Positions 11,467-23,531 of a DNA stretch of 64,000 nucleotides are shown piece by piece. Source of the DNA: Ptychodera flava (Eukaryota; Hemichordata; Enteropneusta; Ptychoderidae); assembly GCF_041260155.1 (NCBI RefSeq), contig NC_091936.1, positions 41,570,963 through 41,634,962 of the forward strand, given 5' to 3'. The notes under the pieces are model-generated. The model saw only the letters and a program-made list of their open reading frames with translations, had not been told where the DNA came from and made no database searches. Each line of letters opens with the position of its first letter. Positions within the stretch are counted from its first letter, which is position 1. Made by a program: the position numbers and the translations under genes.

Positions 11467-14400
11467 CTACCTCAAGGGGGTATAACTTGTGTATAGGCGG
11501 TTGGTGTGTCCCCTGGCGGTGGAGATTTCAGCTGATCGCACCAACTTGTCACGTCCATAAACAAGTCTCTTCACAGTCCCGAGCTGCCATTTCATCCTAC
11601 GATCGATATCACTATGGATCAGTACCACATCACCCACTTTAATTACATTGTGCTTGTTTCCGGAACCGGAGTGACGTTCTCTCAAAGCTGTCAAATACTC
11701 GGTTGACCACCGCTTCCAGAACTGTTGTTGGAGATTTGACAAATGTGCGTAACGTCTGTTAACATCATTGTGGTTTCCAAAAGTCGGGTCTTCGATTTCT
11801 TCATCGGAGACTGTGATGTATGGTAGTGAGGTCAAGCTTCTACCATGTAACAGGTGATTTGGGGTCAGGCTAACGTCATCATCCGCACTGGATGAAACGA
11901 AGGTGAGTGGGCGATCATTTAATACAGTCTCAATTTCGGTGACGACGGTAGCAAGCTCATCATACGTGATGAATGATCGACCGAGAACCTTTTTAATCGC
12001 ATTCTTCGTGAGACTTATGAGCCGCTCCAAAAGCCGCCAAACCACGGCGCACGTTTGGGTATGAAAGTCCATTTCACTCGCTGAGATGAGAGATAATCTC
12101 GAACATCAGGCGTGTCGAGCAAGGAGCGTATCTCCTCGGCTCCAGAGATGTACGTCGAGGCGTTGTCGGATAACATTCGGCTAGGCAGGGATCGTCTTGC
12201 AGCAAAACGGCGAAACGCGAGTAGAAATGTTTTAGTCGTCAAATCCGGTACCAATTCCAAGTGTATGGCCCGTGTAACCGCACAGGTAAACAGGCACACG
12301 TATGCCTTGTTTTGTTTACCATCAATAGCTTTGGTGAGGAGAGCCCCCGTGAAGTCGACCCCCGTCACACTGAATGGAGGGGTGATGTTCACGCGATATG
12401 CAGGCAGCGGAGCTTGGACTGGGTTAGTGTACGGCTTTCCTTCAACTTTCAGACAGGTAACACAGTTGTGAAGAATCTTGCTAACGATACGTCGTATTTT
12501 CGGTATCCAGTACTGTTGACGAATTTGTGTTACAGTCGACTGGACTCCTCCATGGAATACGCGTTCGTGTGCTTTCAGAACGACCAGTTTAGTGAATTCA
12601 TGGTGAGGAGGCAGCAACGCTGGAAATTTCGTGACATAGTCCAATGCTGCATTGTGTACACGGCTGCCACATCGAAGTGTGCCCTCGTTATCGAGAAATA
12701 GGTTGAGTTGTTGAACCAACGGTCCGAACCTCTTCACATTCATCCTCATGGAATGAATAGTGTCTGTATATATCTCAGATTGTACGTCTTTAATCCAGAT
12801 TTGTTCAGCATGTCGTATCTCGTCCGGTGAGACTGCTCCTGATGGCGTGTCTCTCTTTCGCTGCAGTCGAGATTTGAAACGAAATACATACGAAGTAACG
12901 CGGAATAGTTTGTCTAACGAGCTGAAACGAGTAATGTCCACCGCGTATTGTATGCCAACGTCAACTGCGGGGTCGATTTCCGTGTTTGATGAGCCGATGT
13001 TCTCAGTGGATCGGCGAGAAAGATCCTCAACGTGTTGCATTTTATCGGCAACCTCAGCATCGATTTGTGTGTGAGGTCGATCATGAAGTCGTCCGTTGTA
13101 GCGATATGGTGCACTGCGCTATCAAACAGTTCACAGATTGGCCAGTCTCCATTTTCTTTCAACCAAGTAGGGCCGTTCCACCATAGAGTAGAATTGGCTA
13201 GTTGATCAGAAGTAATGCCTCGAGTTAACAAATCAGCTGGGTTGTCAGCGGAGGGGCAATATTTGTAGATGTGACGAAAACCATTGATCTCTCTGACGCG
13301 ATTGCTTACGAAGATCGGCAGCTTCTTGACACTGTTGATCCAATACAACGCAATTTGACTGTCCGACCAGAGATACCGCTGTGTAATGTTTATCTTGCCG
13401 GAGAGAGCGTTTATTACAAATTTGCTGAGTCGAGTGCCAATCAGGGCGGCCATCAGTTCTAACCGAGGCAGTGACAAATCGGACGTTGGAGCGACGCGTG
13501 CCTTGGCCATAACGATAGAAGTTTCACTTGAACTGCGGAGATAAACTACAGCTCCGTAGGCGGTAGTGCTGGCGTCAGCGAAAACATGAACTTCGCAGTC
13601 GTCGTTATCTTTATTCCCTGAGAAGTATTGGCGGTTTATTGTCGTCTTGCGTGTAGCATTCAAGTCCGCTGCGATCTGTATCCATTGAGAGTTCAATTCA
13701 GCGTCGAGCGGTTCGTCCCAAGGGAGCCCGCGTTTCCATAGTGACTGTACAAAGAGTTTAGCTCTGATGTGAACTGGAGCTACGAAGCCCAGTGGGTCGT
13801 ACAGTGTAGCGGAGGAACTGAGAACATCTCGTTTCGTTATCAATTCATTTGGAATAGGCTCGCTATTATTTTCTGAGTAGGTCATCGTGTCGCTTTCTGG
13901 TTCCCAACGCAGGCCGAGTACTGGTACATCACGAGAGGGTTCGTAGATATCGTCCTGTTTTGCGAGTTCACATAGTCGTTCACTGTTGGACGTCCATGAG
14001 CGTAGCTTGAACCCACACGACTGCATGAGGTGGTTTGCGTCGTTGTAATATGACACGGCCTTCTCATCAGACTCTGCACCGTCTATCACATTGTCAACAT
14101 AAATATTATGTTTGAGGTCATCAGCAGTCGGTATGGAGGCATTACTTTCCAAGTGGGTCTTGATTACAGCGTTGAGCATGAATGGGGAACAAGCCGCCCC
14201 AAACAGAACAGACTTGAATTGATAAACATCAAATGGACTTTCGGGATCACGAGTGTCCGATAACCAAAAAATTTGGTGTATTGACGCTCGTCTTCCTCTA
14301 GACGTATGTTTAAGAATGCCTTTTCAATGTCACTGACGAAAGCGACTCGGTTAGCGCGAAATCGTAGCAAAATGGCAGGTAAATCATTGATTAATGACGG

Positions 14401-16750
14401 CCCAGTTTGAAGACAGTCGTTTAGACTTGCCGAGTCAGCATTTTGTTTGCTACTGCAGTCGTATACAATACGTATTGGAGTGGTAACTGAGTCCTTCTTG
14501 ACAGCTCGATGCGGCAAATAATGTCCTTCAGTTTTGTTGTCATCTTGAATCTTCTCGACGAAGTCTCGGCGCAGTTGATCGGTGATGATGTCGTCATATC
14601 TCTTCGTTAAGTCAGGGGTCAAACGGCGAACCATAGCGCGCGTGCGATTTTCAGTTGCCGCATAGTTTGAAGGCAGTGGGGGATGATCAGTTTTCCATGG
14701 TAAACGGGCAATGTATTTACCATTTTCAACACGTAGATGAGTGTCCCGATATGTTTCGAAGTCGGTATTTTCATCATTTTGCGAGTCTGCCTTCACTCCG
14801 ATGAGCTCTAAATTCCACCAGTTTCGTATGTCATCGTCGGTGTGTGTTTCTACATTCACGTGATGAATATTAATGTCAGAGTCCAATTTCCCACGCTTTC
14901 CAGTAGGACCGGACAACAAGTAGCCGAACTTAGATGATATTGCAGTTGGACCTGCCCCGCGCACGATATGGTTTCCAACAAAGTTCCAATATTGATCAGC
15001 TCCGATGAGTACATCAATTTCCATAGTTTTAACATTGGAAACAGGGTGGGCAAGCTTTAATCCATGTAGATGGTCTGAGTTGAGTATTTCTGCGGACACG
15101 TGGTTGAATAGGTTGGACGAAATCTCGGGAATTATCAGGGCGTTGACAGTACTGGTATGTCCATTCTGTTCGTGCAAAGTTACCATTGCACTTTTCATGG
15201 AATGAATTTGTTTCGAATTGTCCCCGAATGTTGACAGGCTAACGTTCTCATGAGTGTCCGATTTCAAGTTGAGTTTGTCAGCAAATCGCTGCGTGATAAA
15301 AGTTCTGTTGGACCCATCGTCGAACAGCACGGTAGCGTTGATAGGTTTCCTATCGCCGACCGACATAGGAATGACTGCCGTCTTGAGGAGAACCGATCCG
15401 TTGGGTGTAGATTTCCCCTTTGTGTCGTCTGTTTTCGCCAATGCCACATGAACTTCAGAAGTTCCCTTTTTCTCAGACGGTGTAGCTGATTTGGTGTCAT
15501 GAAGGGTAGAGTGATGTTTACGCTTGCAGATCTTGCAAGTGTAACGAGACTTGCAATCGCTCACGCGATGCTTTCCAAGGCAATTGTAACAGAGACGATC
15601 GCGTTTGACAATGTCTAAGCGACGTTTCGGGTCGGTGACAACTTGGCAATCACTTGTGTAGTGATTTCCCTTACAAAACACGCATGTTTTGATTCTCAAA
15701 GGCTTTGTTGTGCGCGTAGATGCGGCCTTAGTATGAAATGAAGCGGTCATATTAGGCTGTGTTGCTATGTCCGCAACCGATAACTCATCGAGTGGAACTC
15801 CGGCTTGAATGGCGTCGATTTCCCGTAGGATGGCTTTGCGCAACTCTGGTAAAGTCCAAGCCTTGTTTCCGTGATCTCTTGCGATTTGTTTCCGAATATT
15901 GTTAGGTAGTTTATCTCGAATCATGGGAATGAGAAGTTCTCCATAAGCGTTCTCTTCTTTGCCAAGTGATTGTAAACCGCGAATATGACTTTCTAATGTG
16001 TCATAAAACAATCGCAGACTGTTAATGTCACTCGTAGGTTGAGGAATCTGCCACAGTGCAGTCATGTGCGCATCGATGATCAAATGATTCTGTCCGTAGC
16101 GTTCGATGAGTAGCTCTAAAGCATGGTCGTAGTTGGAGTTTGTCAAGGCGAGACCGCTAATCGTACGGGCAGCTTCATCAGTTAAAACGCTGCGTAAGTA
16201 TGTGAACTTTTGAATGTTCTCGAGGTTCTTATCATTATGGATGGACGATTTGAAAGTGTCGTAGAAACTCACCCACTCGAGTACGTTTCCTGAGAAAGTT
16301 TTCAGCTGTAGTTTCGGTAATGCGACAGTTTTCTTCGATGTGTCTTGAGTAGCGGTGTCGGAGTTCGCCGATGGGCCAGTCGCATTGTTCGGTTTGTTGT
16401 TTTTGATGAAATCAGTGATCTTGTCGTTTCTCTCGAATATCTCGGACATGTAGTCGCCGGATTCTTGGCTCGCAGCATCGTAGCTTGCTTCATCCGTATT
16501 ATCTAAGATATCTTCTTCGATCTAGTTAAAGATTCGTATTTCTGAGTCAGTTGAGTGTTCAATGCTGTGAGTATCCTGTAAGCTTCAGTCTTGTTCTCAG
16601 CTGCAGCGAACGTTGATGTGAGTTGTTCTGCACGGTTGAACAGCCTCGTCATTTGGGCACGTTGTCCCCTGCGCTTGAGTTTCAACTTGGCCAATTTCGT
16701 TGCCAGTTGCTCGGCTTCAGTTGGTTGCTGCTCCTCGTCAGACATCCTTA
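11467..16750 (-). pseudogene. gag-pol region of the BEL/Pao fossil
   Basis: The parts can be recognised on the minus strand, with approximate positions only. A gag-like region with CCHC-type knuckles (such as CYNCLGKHRVSDC) lies at about 15.5-16.7 kb. An aspartic-protease-like block containing LFDDGSN lies near 15.3 kb. Reverse transcriptase is at about 14.0-14.6 kb and RNase H at about 13.2-13.6 kb. An integrase with a zinc-binding head and a catalytic core containing VDFTGA lies at about 11.9-12.9 kb, with a C-terminal tail to about 11.5 kb. This order is that of BEL/Pao pol. The region is interrupted at several points and is treated as a fossil. Confidence 0.9.
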
Positions 16751-16771
16751 TCCGGTCTCGGCACCAAAAAA

Positions 16772-17110
16772 TGTCGTGATGGGGTTTTATGATCAAGGTT
16801 CTTGTCTGACTTATATACAGAACTGCGAACGACACCAGTTCATGCTGAGAACACAAGCTTTATTACTGAACACGCCATGAGATAAAAAAGGCGCCAACCG
16901 GAACACAACTGTAGCAATTACATATAAAGGCGCCAAGCGCATGCACCGAATGTATAGAACACCAAAGGATAAACATTTTTTGGCGGGAGATTATAGTCCA
17001 CAGTCATTGGATGAAAGTTACCAAAGAGTCTGATTGGTAGACGGATAACACATAGGCTCTGCTTAGTCCTATTAATAATGTTCAAATGATGTGTCATTTC
17101 TTCTCCGACA
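16772..17110 (-). repeat. BEL/Pao LTR (5' LTR in element orientation)
   Basis: A 339-bp terminal repeat matching 10844-11185. Immediately inside it, on the minus strand, lies tggtgccgagaccgg, in the position and form (starting tgg) of a tRNA primer-binding site. Confidence 0.93.
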
Positions 17111-17149
17111 GTATCTCGTATCAAACAAAAATCATGAAAAATGGCCGAC

Positions 17150-18470
17150 TGCAGGGCAATAGTAGCTAATTTGCTGGCTGCATCAAAATTATGGTACCTG
17201 GCACCATTTGATCACATACCTAGGGAAATTATTAATGAAGCAAATACTGTAAGTAGTAAATTATGGAATTTTATTTTGAGAGGCAAACGAGAAGTTATAA
17301 AAAGGGGCATTTTCATTCACAGATATGATGATTGTGGCCAAAAAGTTGTCGACATTAAAGAAAAAAATAATGCAACGATAAACTGAATAGTGAGTATCAC
17401 TATATCCATCTCAATTTCAAATTCAACAACAACCGAACCCCAATTGTGTATGGGGATACGTTAAATACCCGGAAGTCACTTAGACTTTACAAGAGTGAAT
17501 TTACCAACATCAAAACAGAATCTTCTTAGTGAAGTTCTGTGGTATAATGACAATATTAAAAATGAAGGAAGTGTCCTCTTTTATGAAAAATGGTCAAAAA
17601 GTAGAATTTTAAGGCTTGAGGACATCTGGAATGATAACAGAAATGACTGGCTTGAACAATGGGAAATAATTGCAAAAATTAGAGGAGGTACAAATAGACA
17701 TGTGCAAGAGGAAATCAAGACAGAAACACTCCTCAATGCTATTCCAGATTCCTGGAAACAAATCATCACTTCAAACATCCAAAATGAAGAGATATGTGAT
17801 ATTTTATACTTAGAGAATTATTGTCTGACAAAAAGTTGATGTCAAAACCAAGTCACTTTATTGGAAATTAGTTGATAAGAAATGGCATGCAGTCTAAGGT
17901 CAAATTGGTCAAAAATGAGCTGAGAATCTAACTCTCACTGACAGCTACAAAGATACTTTATTCAGCCGTCTTAATTTAACAGGAATTGTTAACAATTCAG
18001 TAAATGATTTAAATTGGAAGATTTTCCATAGAGGCCGAGTCACAGGAAGCTTGGCCGAAACTTTCAATTTAAGTGATGGGAAATGCCATATTTGTGGCCA
18101 AGAAGAAACACTGGAACACATCTTATTTGAGTGTAAATATGTAAAAGAAATCTGTCAGAAATGTATTTCTTTCTTAGTCAGAAAACACAGCTTTGATAAT
18201 AATATCAATATCAAAAGATTAGCAATTGCAGGAATCGAAAATGATAATAACGCAACATCTGACATTATTTACTGTATTACTTCCTTTGTAAAATACACAG
18301 TTTGGAATATTCGAAATTCGCTTACTCTTGACGGGATTAAAGTTTCCCTTCAATCCTATGTTATGCAATTAAAATGTTATCTTTCCTCATGGATGAATAC
18401 ATTATATTTCACTTATAAGATGATGAACAAAGCTGAGGATTTTATCAGATGTGGAAAGTTGAATTGAGCG
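17150..18470 (+). mobile_element. 5'-truncated L1/Tx1-type LINE, 3' end of reverse transcriptase ORF
   Basis: Translated pieces match the C-terminal part of L1/Tx1-clade LINE polyproteins. The first has ASKLWYLAPFDHIPREII, followed by a WNFILRGKREVIKRG block. A middle piece is at 17495-17839. The last (18051-18467) has the zinc-binding motif CHICGQEETLEHILFEC typical of RT-associated zf-RVT domains. The catalytic RT core and the endonuclease are absent, so only the 3' end was inserted or kept. The reading frame is broken by frameshifts and stops (for example after 17386 and after 17839). No poly(A) tail is evident at the 3' end. Its left boundary coincides with the edge of the palindromic element. 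Confidence 0.8.
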
Positions 18471-18494
18471 TGATTCTGAAACTTGATATCTAAA

Positions 18495-19090
18495 AGAATG
18501 GTCAAACATTTTTCCTTCATTCTTTTAATCTTTGTGGTTTCATTTTATAGATAATATATGCGTATCAGTCAAGTGATAAAATCAATATTTTCACAGAGGG
18601 TAATAATATGAGTCTCTCTGTTTTATTCGTCCTTCCGCATCCTATTCAGTATTAGCAATCAAATGACCTGTATAACGGGTGACAAACTTTACAAAACAAC
18701 ATAGAATAACGCCGAAAATAGTTTCTGAAATAATTTTACTTAAGTATTCATATTTCATAACTCTTCAAGAAGTGGTTATTTTTGTTACTTTTAGTACACT
18801 TCTTTTAGGACTAGCCGTAATATTTCCTATTCCGGGTCGGGTTTCAAATACGACGCCTGTCCGTGTATAGTGGTTTGTGCCTTGAGCTGTGTACAAGGTC
18901 GCTTTTGTTTGCAGAAATAATGACGAGAACATTGAGCGCTGACGATAAAGTTTTGTTGGTTTTCTAAATTGCATGAGATGTTTTGTCATGCTTCGATGTA
19001 CCTCTGTCATGAATCATGTGCATTGTAAAAGACTGTCCTTTCAGCCGGCGCAGCAACGCGGTCGTAACTACCTGTTGATCCCTTGCATTC
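18495..19090 (+). repeat. Diverged duplicate block, copy 2
   Basis: This block is collinear with 6330-6975 next to the elongase gene, in the same orientation. No elongase sequence is seen before it. The position where a gene copy would lie is occupied by the LINE fragment and the BEL element. Confidence 0.6.
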
Positions 19091-19461
19091 ATAGACCCTA
19101 CAAAATCCCCTCCCGATATTCGGAAACATGGTGCCTGCATTGAGCATGATTCCACTTTGGCAAGCCTTGTGTTGCAATGACATCCTTGTAAATATGATAA
19201 ACAGTAATTTTCCCAGTGTGCTCAAGTATTTTCTTAGTCATCTGAAGAATTTAGAGAAACGTTTTCGTTCAGGTTTAATGCTTTTATCACGTGTCCGCAA
19301 CTGGGATATGAATGAAATGTCGGATTTTCTGGTGCCATATCATATTGTGAATTTCCAGTGGAAACATAGGCGGAAAAGGCATTAAGCGTCTACGCAAATA
19401 ATATTAGAACTTATGAAATATGAATATTGTCATAGATTGGTAGTTGATATAGGTTAAGCTT
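19091..19461. other. Unannotated DNA
   Basis: Nothing is recognised here. Confidence 0.4.
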
Positions 19462-19724
19462 GCATTACTTGAAAAGTCATTAAACGAGTACAACCATAGA
19501 CCCTCGTGGGTTTTTCTCGAGGGTCTATGGTACAACAGGTTAAATTTCCTTTCTGCTCAGCAATGCATGGACAAGTCACTGAACGCCTATGGATCACACT
19601 TGAGACAACAGTTTACAGTGTCCAATGATGTGTCAAACGTGGTCTGTAGGCGTTCAGTGACTTTCTATATACTGCTGAAAGTTAACCGTTTTGAAGCCGT
19701 TCAGTGATATTTTTCAAGTAATGC
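19462..19724. repeat. Compound nested palindrome, 263 bp
   Basis: The outer arms are gcattacttgaaaa and its complement ttttcaagtaatgc. Further in, a pair of arms around cactgaacgccta and taggcgttcagtg is also inverted. A separate perfect hairpin, accatagaccctcg with a short loop (19493-19531), lies within the left part. This fits a MITE-type foldback, possibly with another small hairpin element inside it. Confidence 0.6.
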
Positions 19725-21669
19725 GGAACGGGACAGAAAGTCTACCCTGATCAAATACCAATCTGATTGTATCAAACAATATTTCATTTTTCATAACTAT
19801 TTATATATTTTGCTTGACAATAAATGCTTTTCCTCCCATGGTGGAATGCAAAAATCGCTAACATTTAGTCCAAACTGAAAACAAAAGCTGATCTTAAGAA
19901 ACCTTTGCAACGTGAAACCTTTCCTGCGTTGCACTGCTGACGGTACAGGGGCGTGGGATCTAGAAATTTGATGTGTGCTAAATTTTTATAGTGAGTGTTT
20001 AAAAAGAATCGGAATTACGTAAAAAATAATGTAATAAATTAAAAGCACACGTATGTCCCTTGCATGGTCACTGTGGTCAGTGCATGGATGTCTATTTTTT
20101 ACATCCATGGTCAGTGTTAAGACCTTGGACCCATTGTTCAACGTAAATAATACTTATACTCTACAATCATTGCCATGTTGCAGCCAGGAATTTTAAACCA
20201 GGGACACTGTGTCCCGCTGTACTGTTTATTTTGGGGTACATTTTGCACATTTGGGAACAACATGCGTCAGTGTCAATCAAATTTTGCATTAATTTATAAT
20301 AAATTAGTCTCACAGAAACAAAATTCAAGCTACCGGAACACGTCGCTATGCTTTAATTTCAGGCAATTGCTCAGTCGGACTACAACCAAATGCAGCGTTT
20401 AAGTTACTTTTAATCACAGCTTCGAAAGAACGTAAATACAAGCCTCAAAATAATCATGCAAAACGAAGGCCATTGTCTATTTTTTACATCCATGTCGTCA
20501 GTGACAGATATTACTTGTAGACTACATCTATTGAACACAGTCGACTCATGAGTGGGCCCGGGGCGGGGTGACCCGCAACGCGTGAGAATGCGGGACAACA
20601 GGTTTCGTTTGGACACAGTCCCTCCACCCACGGGGGACTGTGGTTGGGGGGACATTGTCGCAAGGGCGCTTCCCGCATGGCTGCAAGACTGACAATGTAT
20701 GATTTACTTAAAAAATTTCTTTCAAATCTGAATGTGTTTTGTGCAACCCGCTGCCCGCATATTACGGTATCTTCTTTGTATATGTGTTTGTTAGCCGAAG
20801 ACCATCAGAATTTTGACTTTTCGTTTCTGCTAGAGGTTATAAGGAAAACATCAAAACGTGAAAATGTGTCTCTATTATGATTTCATTTCCAGTGTCAGTC
20901 TTTTATGGTCAGAAAATGGCCTAGAAATATTGTTTTTAATTGACAAAAAATACGTACTATTAAAATTCATGTCAATTTGCCTGAAACTAGAATTTTTGTT
21001 CTCATCGTTACTGCTCGGAGAGACTGCGAAGGCAATTCTAGTATTGTGACCACGCATTAGCCTACCGTTCAATACCTCAACTACAGCTCTTTTTTCCGAG
21101 GGTCTTTTCTACAAGCGCGCGAATTTGGCATAAATCTAAACATTACTCAGGTTTCCAGAGCAGTTTGATACTTAGGTAAGTATACAGTAATGACAGAAAT
21201 ATTATATTTTTTTTATCAACAACATAACGCCTTTTGCCCCGTGCCGATTCTTTGCAGGTATCGATCCGGGTGAGTGCTGTGTCTCAGCTGTTTTTCAACT
21301 CCATCATAGAATTATGTTAACTTATCCATTCATTGCCTCATTTTTGTCATCAGCCTCTTCCACTCGATTCAAAACTTTCATCTGATTTACTCACAATAGC
21401 GTTGAGATCAACTTCTCTCATATTTTGAATGTCCCTTGCCTTATGAGAATCACCTTCAAATCAAGCTTGCAACTGAGGTTTTTAATGTCGGTTATTTTGC
21501 ATTGATTTGAGATTTTGTAGATCTCCTCTCTTTCCTTGTCGAATTGCTGACATTATTTCTGAACTTAATTCAGGTTTTAATGATTCTAGGATGATTTTTG
21601 TGACATCCTTTCTGGTCCTGTATTCAATTCAATGTCTCCCGATAAGAAATGTCAACAACGAAGCAAAGG
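19725..21669. other. Unannotated intergenic DNA
   Basis: No exon or RNA gene is recognised. A direct repeat of about 21 bp containing tctattttttacatccatg occurs near 20090 and 20475. A GC-rich stretch with the hairpin agtccc/gggact lies near 20620. Confidence 0.4.
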
Positions 21670-22021
21670 TTAAAGGGCCAGTAATGCTAACTTTTGGTGA
21701 ATTTTTCATCATTTTTATTTTGCATATCAATCGCAACTTCTTATTCTACTCCCAATGAATGTTGAAAACCCACTATTTAGCTTGCTAACTTAGGGTAAAT
21801 ATGTGTATATGTATTGTTATTGTTTACATTTGACTTCTAGTGCAGACCAGAGGTCACTTTTATACATAATGACAATACGGTTTGCACATGTACGGGCCGA
21901 GTTGACGAGCTGAATACTGGTATATCAACATGCCTTGGGGAGTAGAACAATGAATTATGGTTGACATTCAAAACGAAAATGGTGGAAAAATTATCAAAAG
22001 TTAGCAATACTACCCCTTTAA
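21670..22021. mobile_element. 352-bp foldback MITE with TTAA ends (family C)
   Basis: Both ends begin ttaaagggnnagtantgcta when read inward. The arms are similar for at least 80 bp and, with gaps, close to the centre. The terminal TTAA tetranucleotides fit the 4-bp target duplication used by piggyBac-type transposases. There is no coding capacity. Confidence 0.7.
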
Positions 22022-23328
22022 TATTCTCGCATGATGGCAGACATGACGAACATGCAAAACCGACATTCACACATTTGATTTTATAGAAACTTCATGGAAC
22101 TTCTCAGGGAAGTCTGTTGTGCATGCGACCATCTACATTTCCATGGGTAAAGTATTCCAGAGTCTTGCATCCCCCCAAAAAGCCTGGTCAATAATATACT
22201 GTACAAGACTTGTACTTGTCAAGCTGAGCATGGACTTGAAAGAGACACCTGTAGTTTTGATACAAAACGATGATAAAGCTGAAATGTTCAGAATGTTACT
22301 GTACCGGAAAGCTACCTACAGATAAAAGATCAACTTCGCTAGGCAAGGTTGTTGATTCGTGCCGGGGTGTCCCTAAAAGCAATTACCGTCTTACCAAACA
22401 TGCCAGGCTGACCAGACGATGGCGAAAGACTCTCTTGTAGTAAATATAAATATTGTTGTCATTCATCCAATATAGCGAGCGATCTAGTGATTATTGTGAT
22501 GTTTGCTTTAATGCTCTTGTTCCCAGTAACGGTTTAATACTTTCATAAATCTTTTTTGTGAATTATAAATCTTTCGTTGTGAATGAAGAGTTGCTGTGCA
22601 AAGATGAACAGAGAAGGTTAGTGAAGTCTGGGAATGACAAATATCTGCATGGCTGGAGTGCAATCGCACAGATTTCATTTTTTCGTTTCCGCTTTCCAAT
22701 ATCTGGGCCTGCATGTTTCGCTGCACTTTTTGAATAATGTATTGCATGCGTTCCCCTCCGAATTTCTCACTTTTTATCGACTAACAGTCATGTGATTATT
22801 GTTTTCGCAAAAGTAGTGTAGCAAGCCTGCTCGCTCCCTGTCCCAGTTCTACCGTGAGCGCGCAGCCAGCGGCAGAAATGAGGCAGACTACAAATAGATT
22901 TAAACAACTTTCATTAAAAGTCTGAGAGATCGATCCTCCAATTTATGATATCCGCCGCTTCTTTGTGGCGGTGACATGTTCGATCTCTTTTTCGACCGAT
23001 TTGTGCTGAGAGAAAGAAATCTCACCCTAATCAACATAGAAACTAGTACCTTTCTTTGATAGCTAAGAGTTTTTACTTTATTGCTGAAATTCAAGTAAAA
23101 AGAACACAAACTTTAAGTTTCATCTGGGCGTGTTCACCGCTGTTCCACACGGTAGTCTCAGCGGAACAGCGTAGAGCCCTGACTCGGATGCACTTCGTAG
23201 GCGGGGTAATCATGCCAGTTCGTGCAACTTTCGAAAGTCCCTCTTCGTAAGATATTTTACTGAAAACGACAATGGTCCCAAGTTTTGGAATTAGCTCCGA
23301 GAAATCAGACAAATTAAACTAAATTAAA
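22022..23328. other. Unannotated intergenic DNA
   Basis: Nothing is recognised here beyond short open frames without motifs. Confidence 0.4.
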
Positions 23329-23531
23329 TTGGAACTAATTTGGGATAATTGGATCTTCATAATTTTTTCAAATTTCTCAAAAATGTTATAGGTGCCCTAT
23401 AGCTGAATGTTGCAAAATTACAAATTACTCATAAAAACAAGTGTATAACTTAAAAAGAAAAGCAGATGAGCTTACATTTGCAGATTAAACCGACATTACT
23501 TCACTATCCAAATATCCCAAATTAGTTCCAA
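23329..23531. repeat. 203-bp inverted-repeat element
   Basis: The ends ttggaactaatttgggata and tatcccaaattagttccaa are exact reverse complements of 19 bp flanking about 165 bp of AT-rich DNA. This is the structure of a small non-autonomous DNA transposon. No target duplication was established. Confidence 0.65.

Larger units (their letters stand above)
10844..17110 (-). mobile_element. BEL/Pao-type LTR retrotransposon fossil
   Basis: This 6.27-kb element lies in the minus orientation. It is bounded by two LTRs (10844-11185 and 16772-17110) that start tg and end ca. It is flanked by a 5-bp target-site duplication, gtatc (10839-10843 and 17111-17115), which is typical of BEL/Pao. The internal region encodes, in order from right to left, gag with zinc knuckles, protease, reverse transcriptase, RNase H and integrase. 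The two LTRs are roughly 98% alike, so the insertion is recent. The coding region is interrupted at about four points, so this copy is broken. It landed inside a palindromic element. Confidence 0.93.
10586..17149. repeat. Palindromic MITE-like element split by the BEL/Pao insertion
   Basis: The left arm (10586 to about 10672) begins gtcggccatttttcatgaa. Its reverse complement is found in two pieces on either side of the LTR element: about 10790-10843, and 17111-17149. Without the inserted element, this would be a palindrome of about 300 bp with arms of about 85-90 bp. Homology stops sharply at gtcggcc on both sides, which marks the element ends. No outer target-site duplication was recognised. 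Confidence 0.75.

Noticed and set aside
12112-12701. Plus-strand open frames of 119 and 146 codons
   Set aside because: They are antisense shadows of the integrase part of the BEL/Pao fossil.
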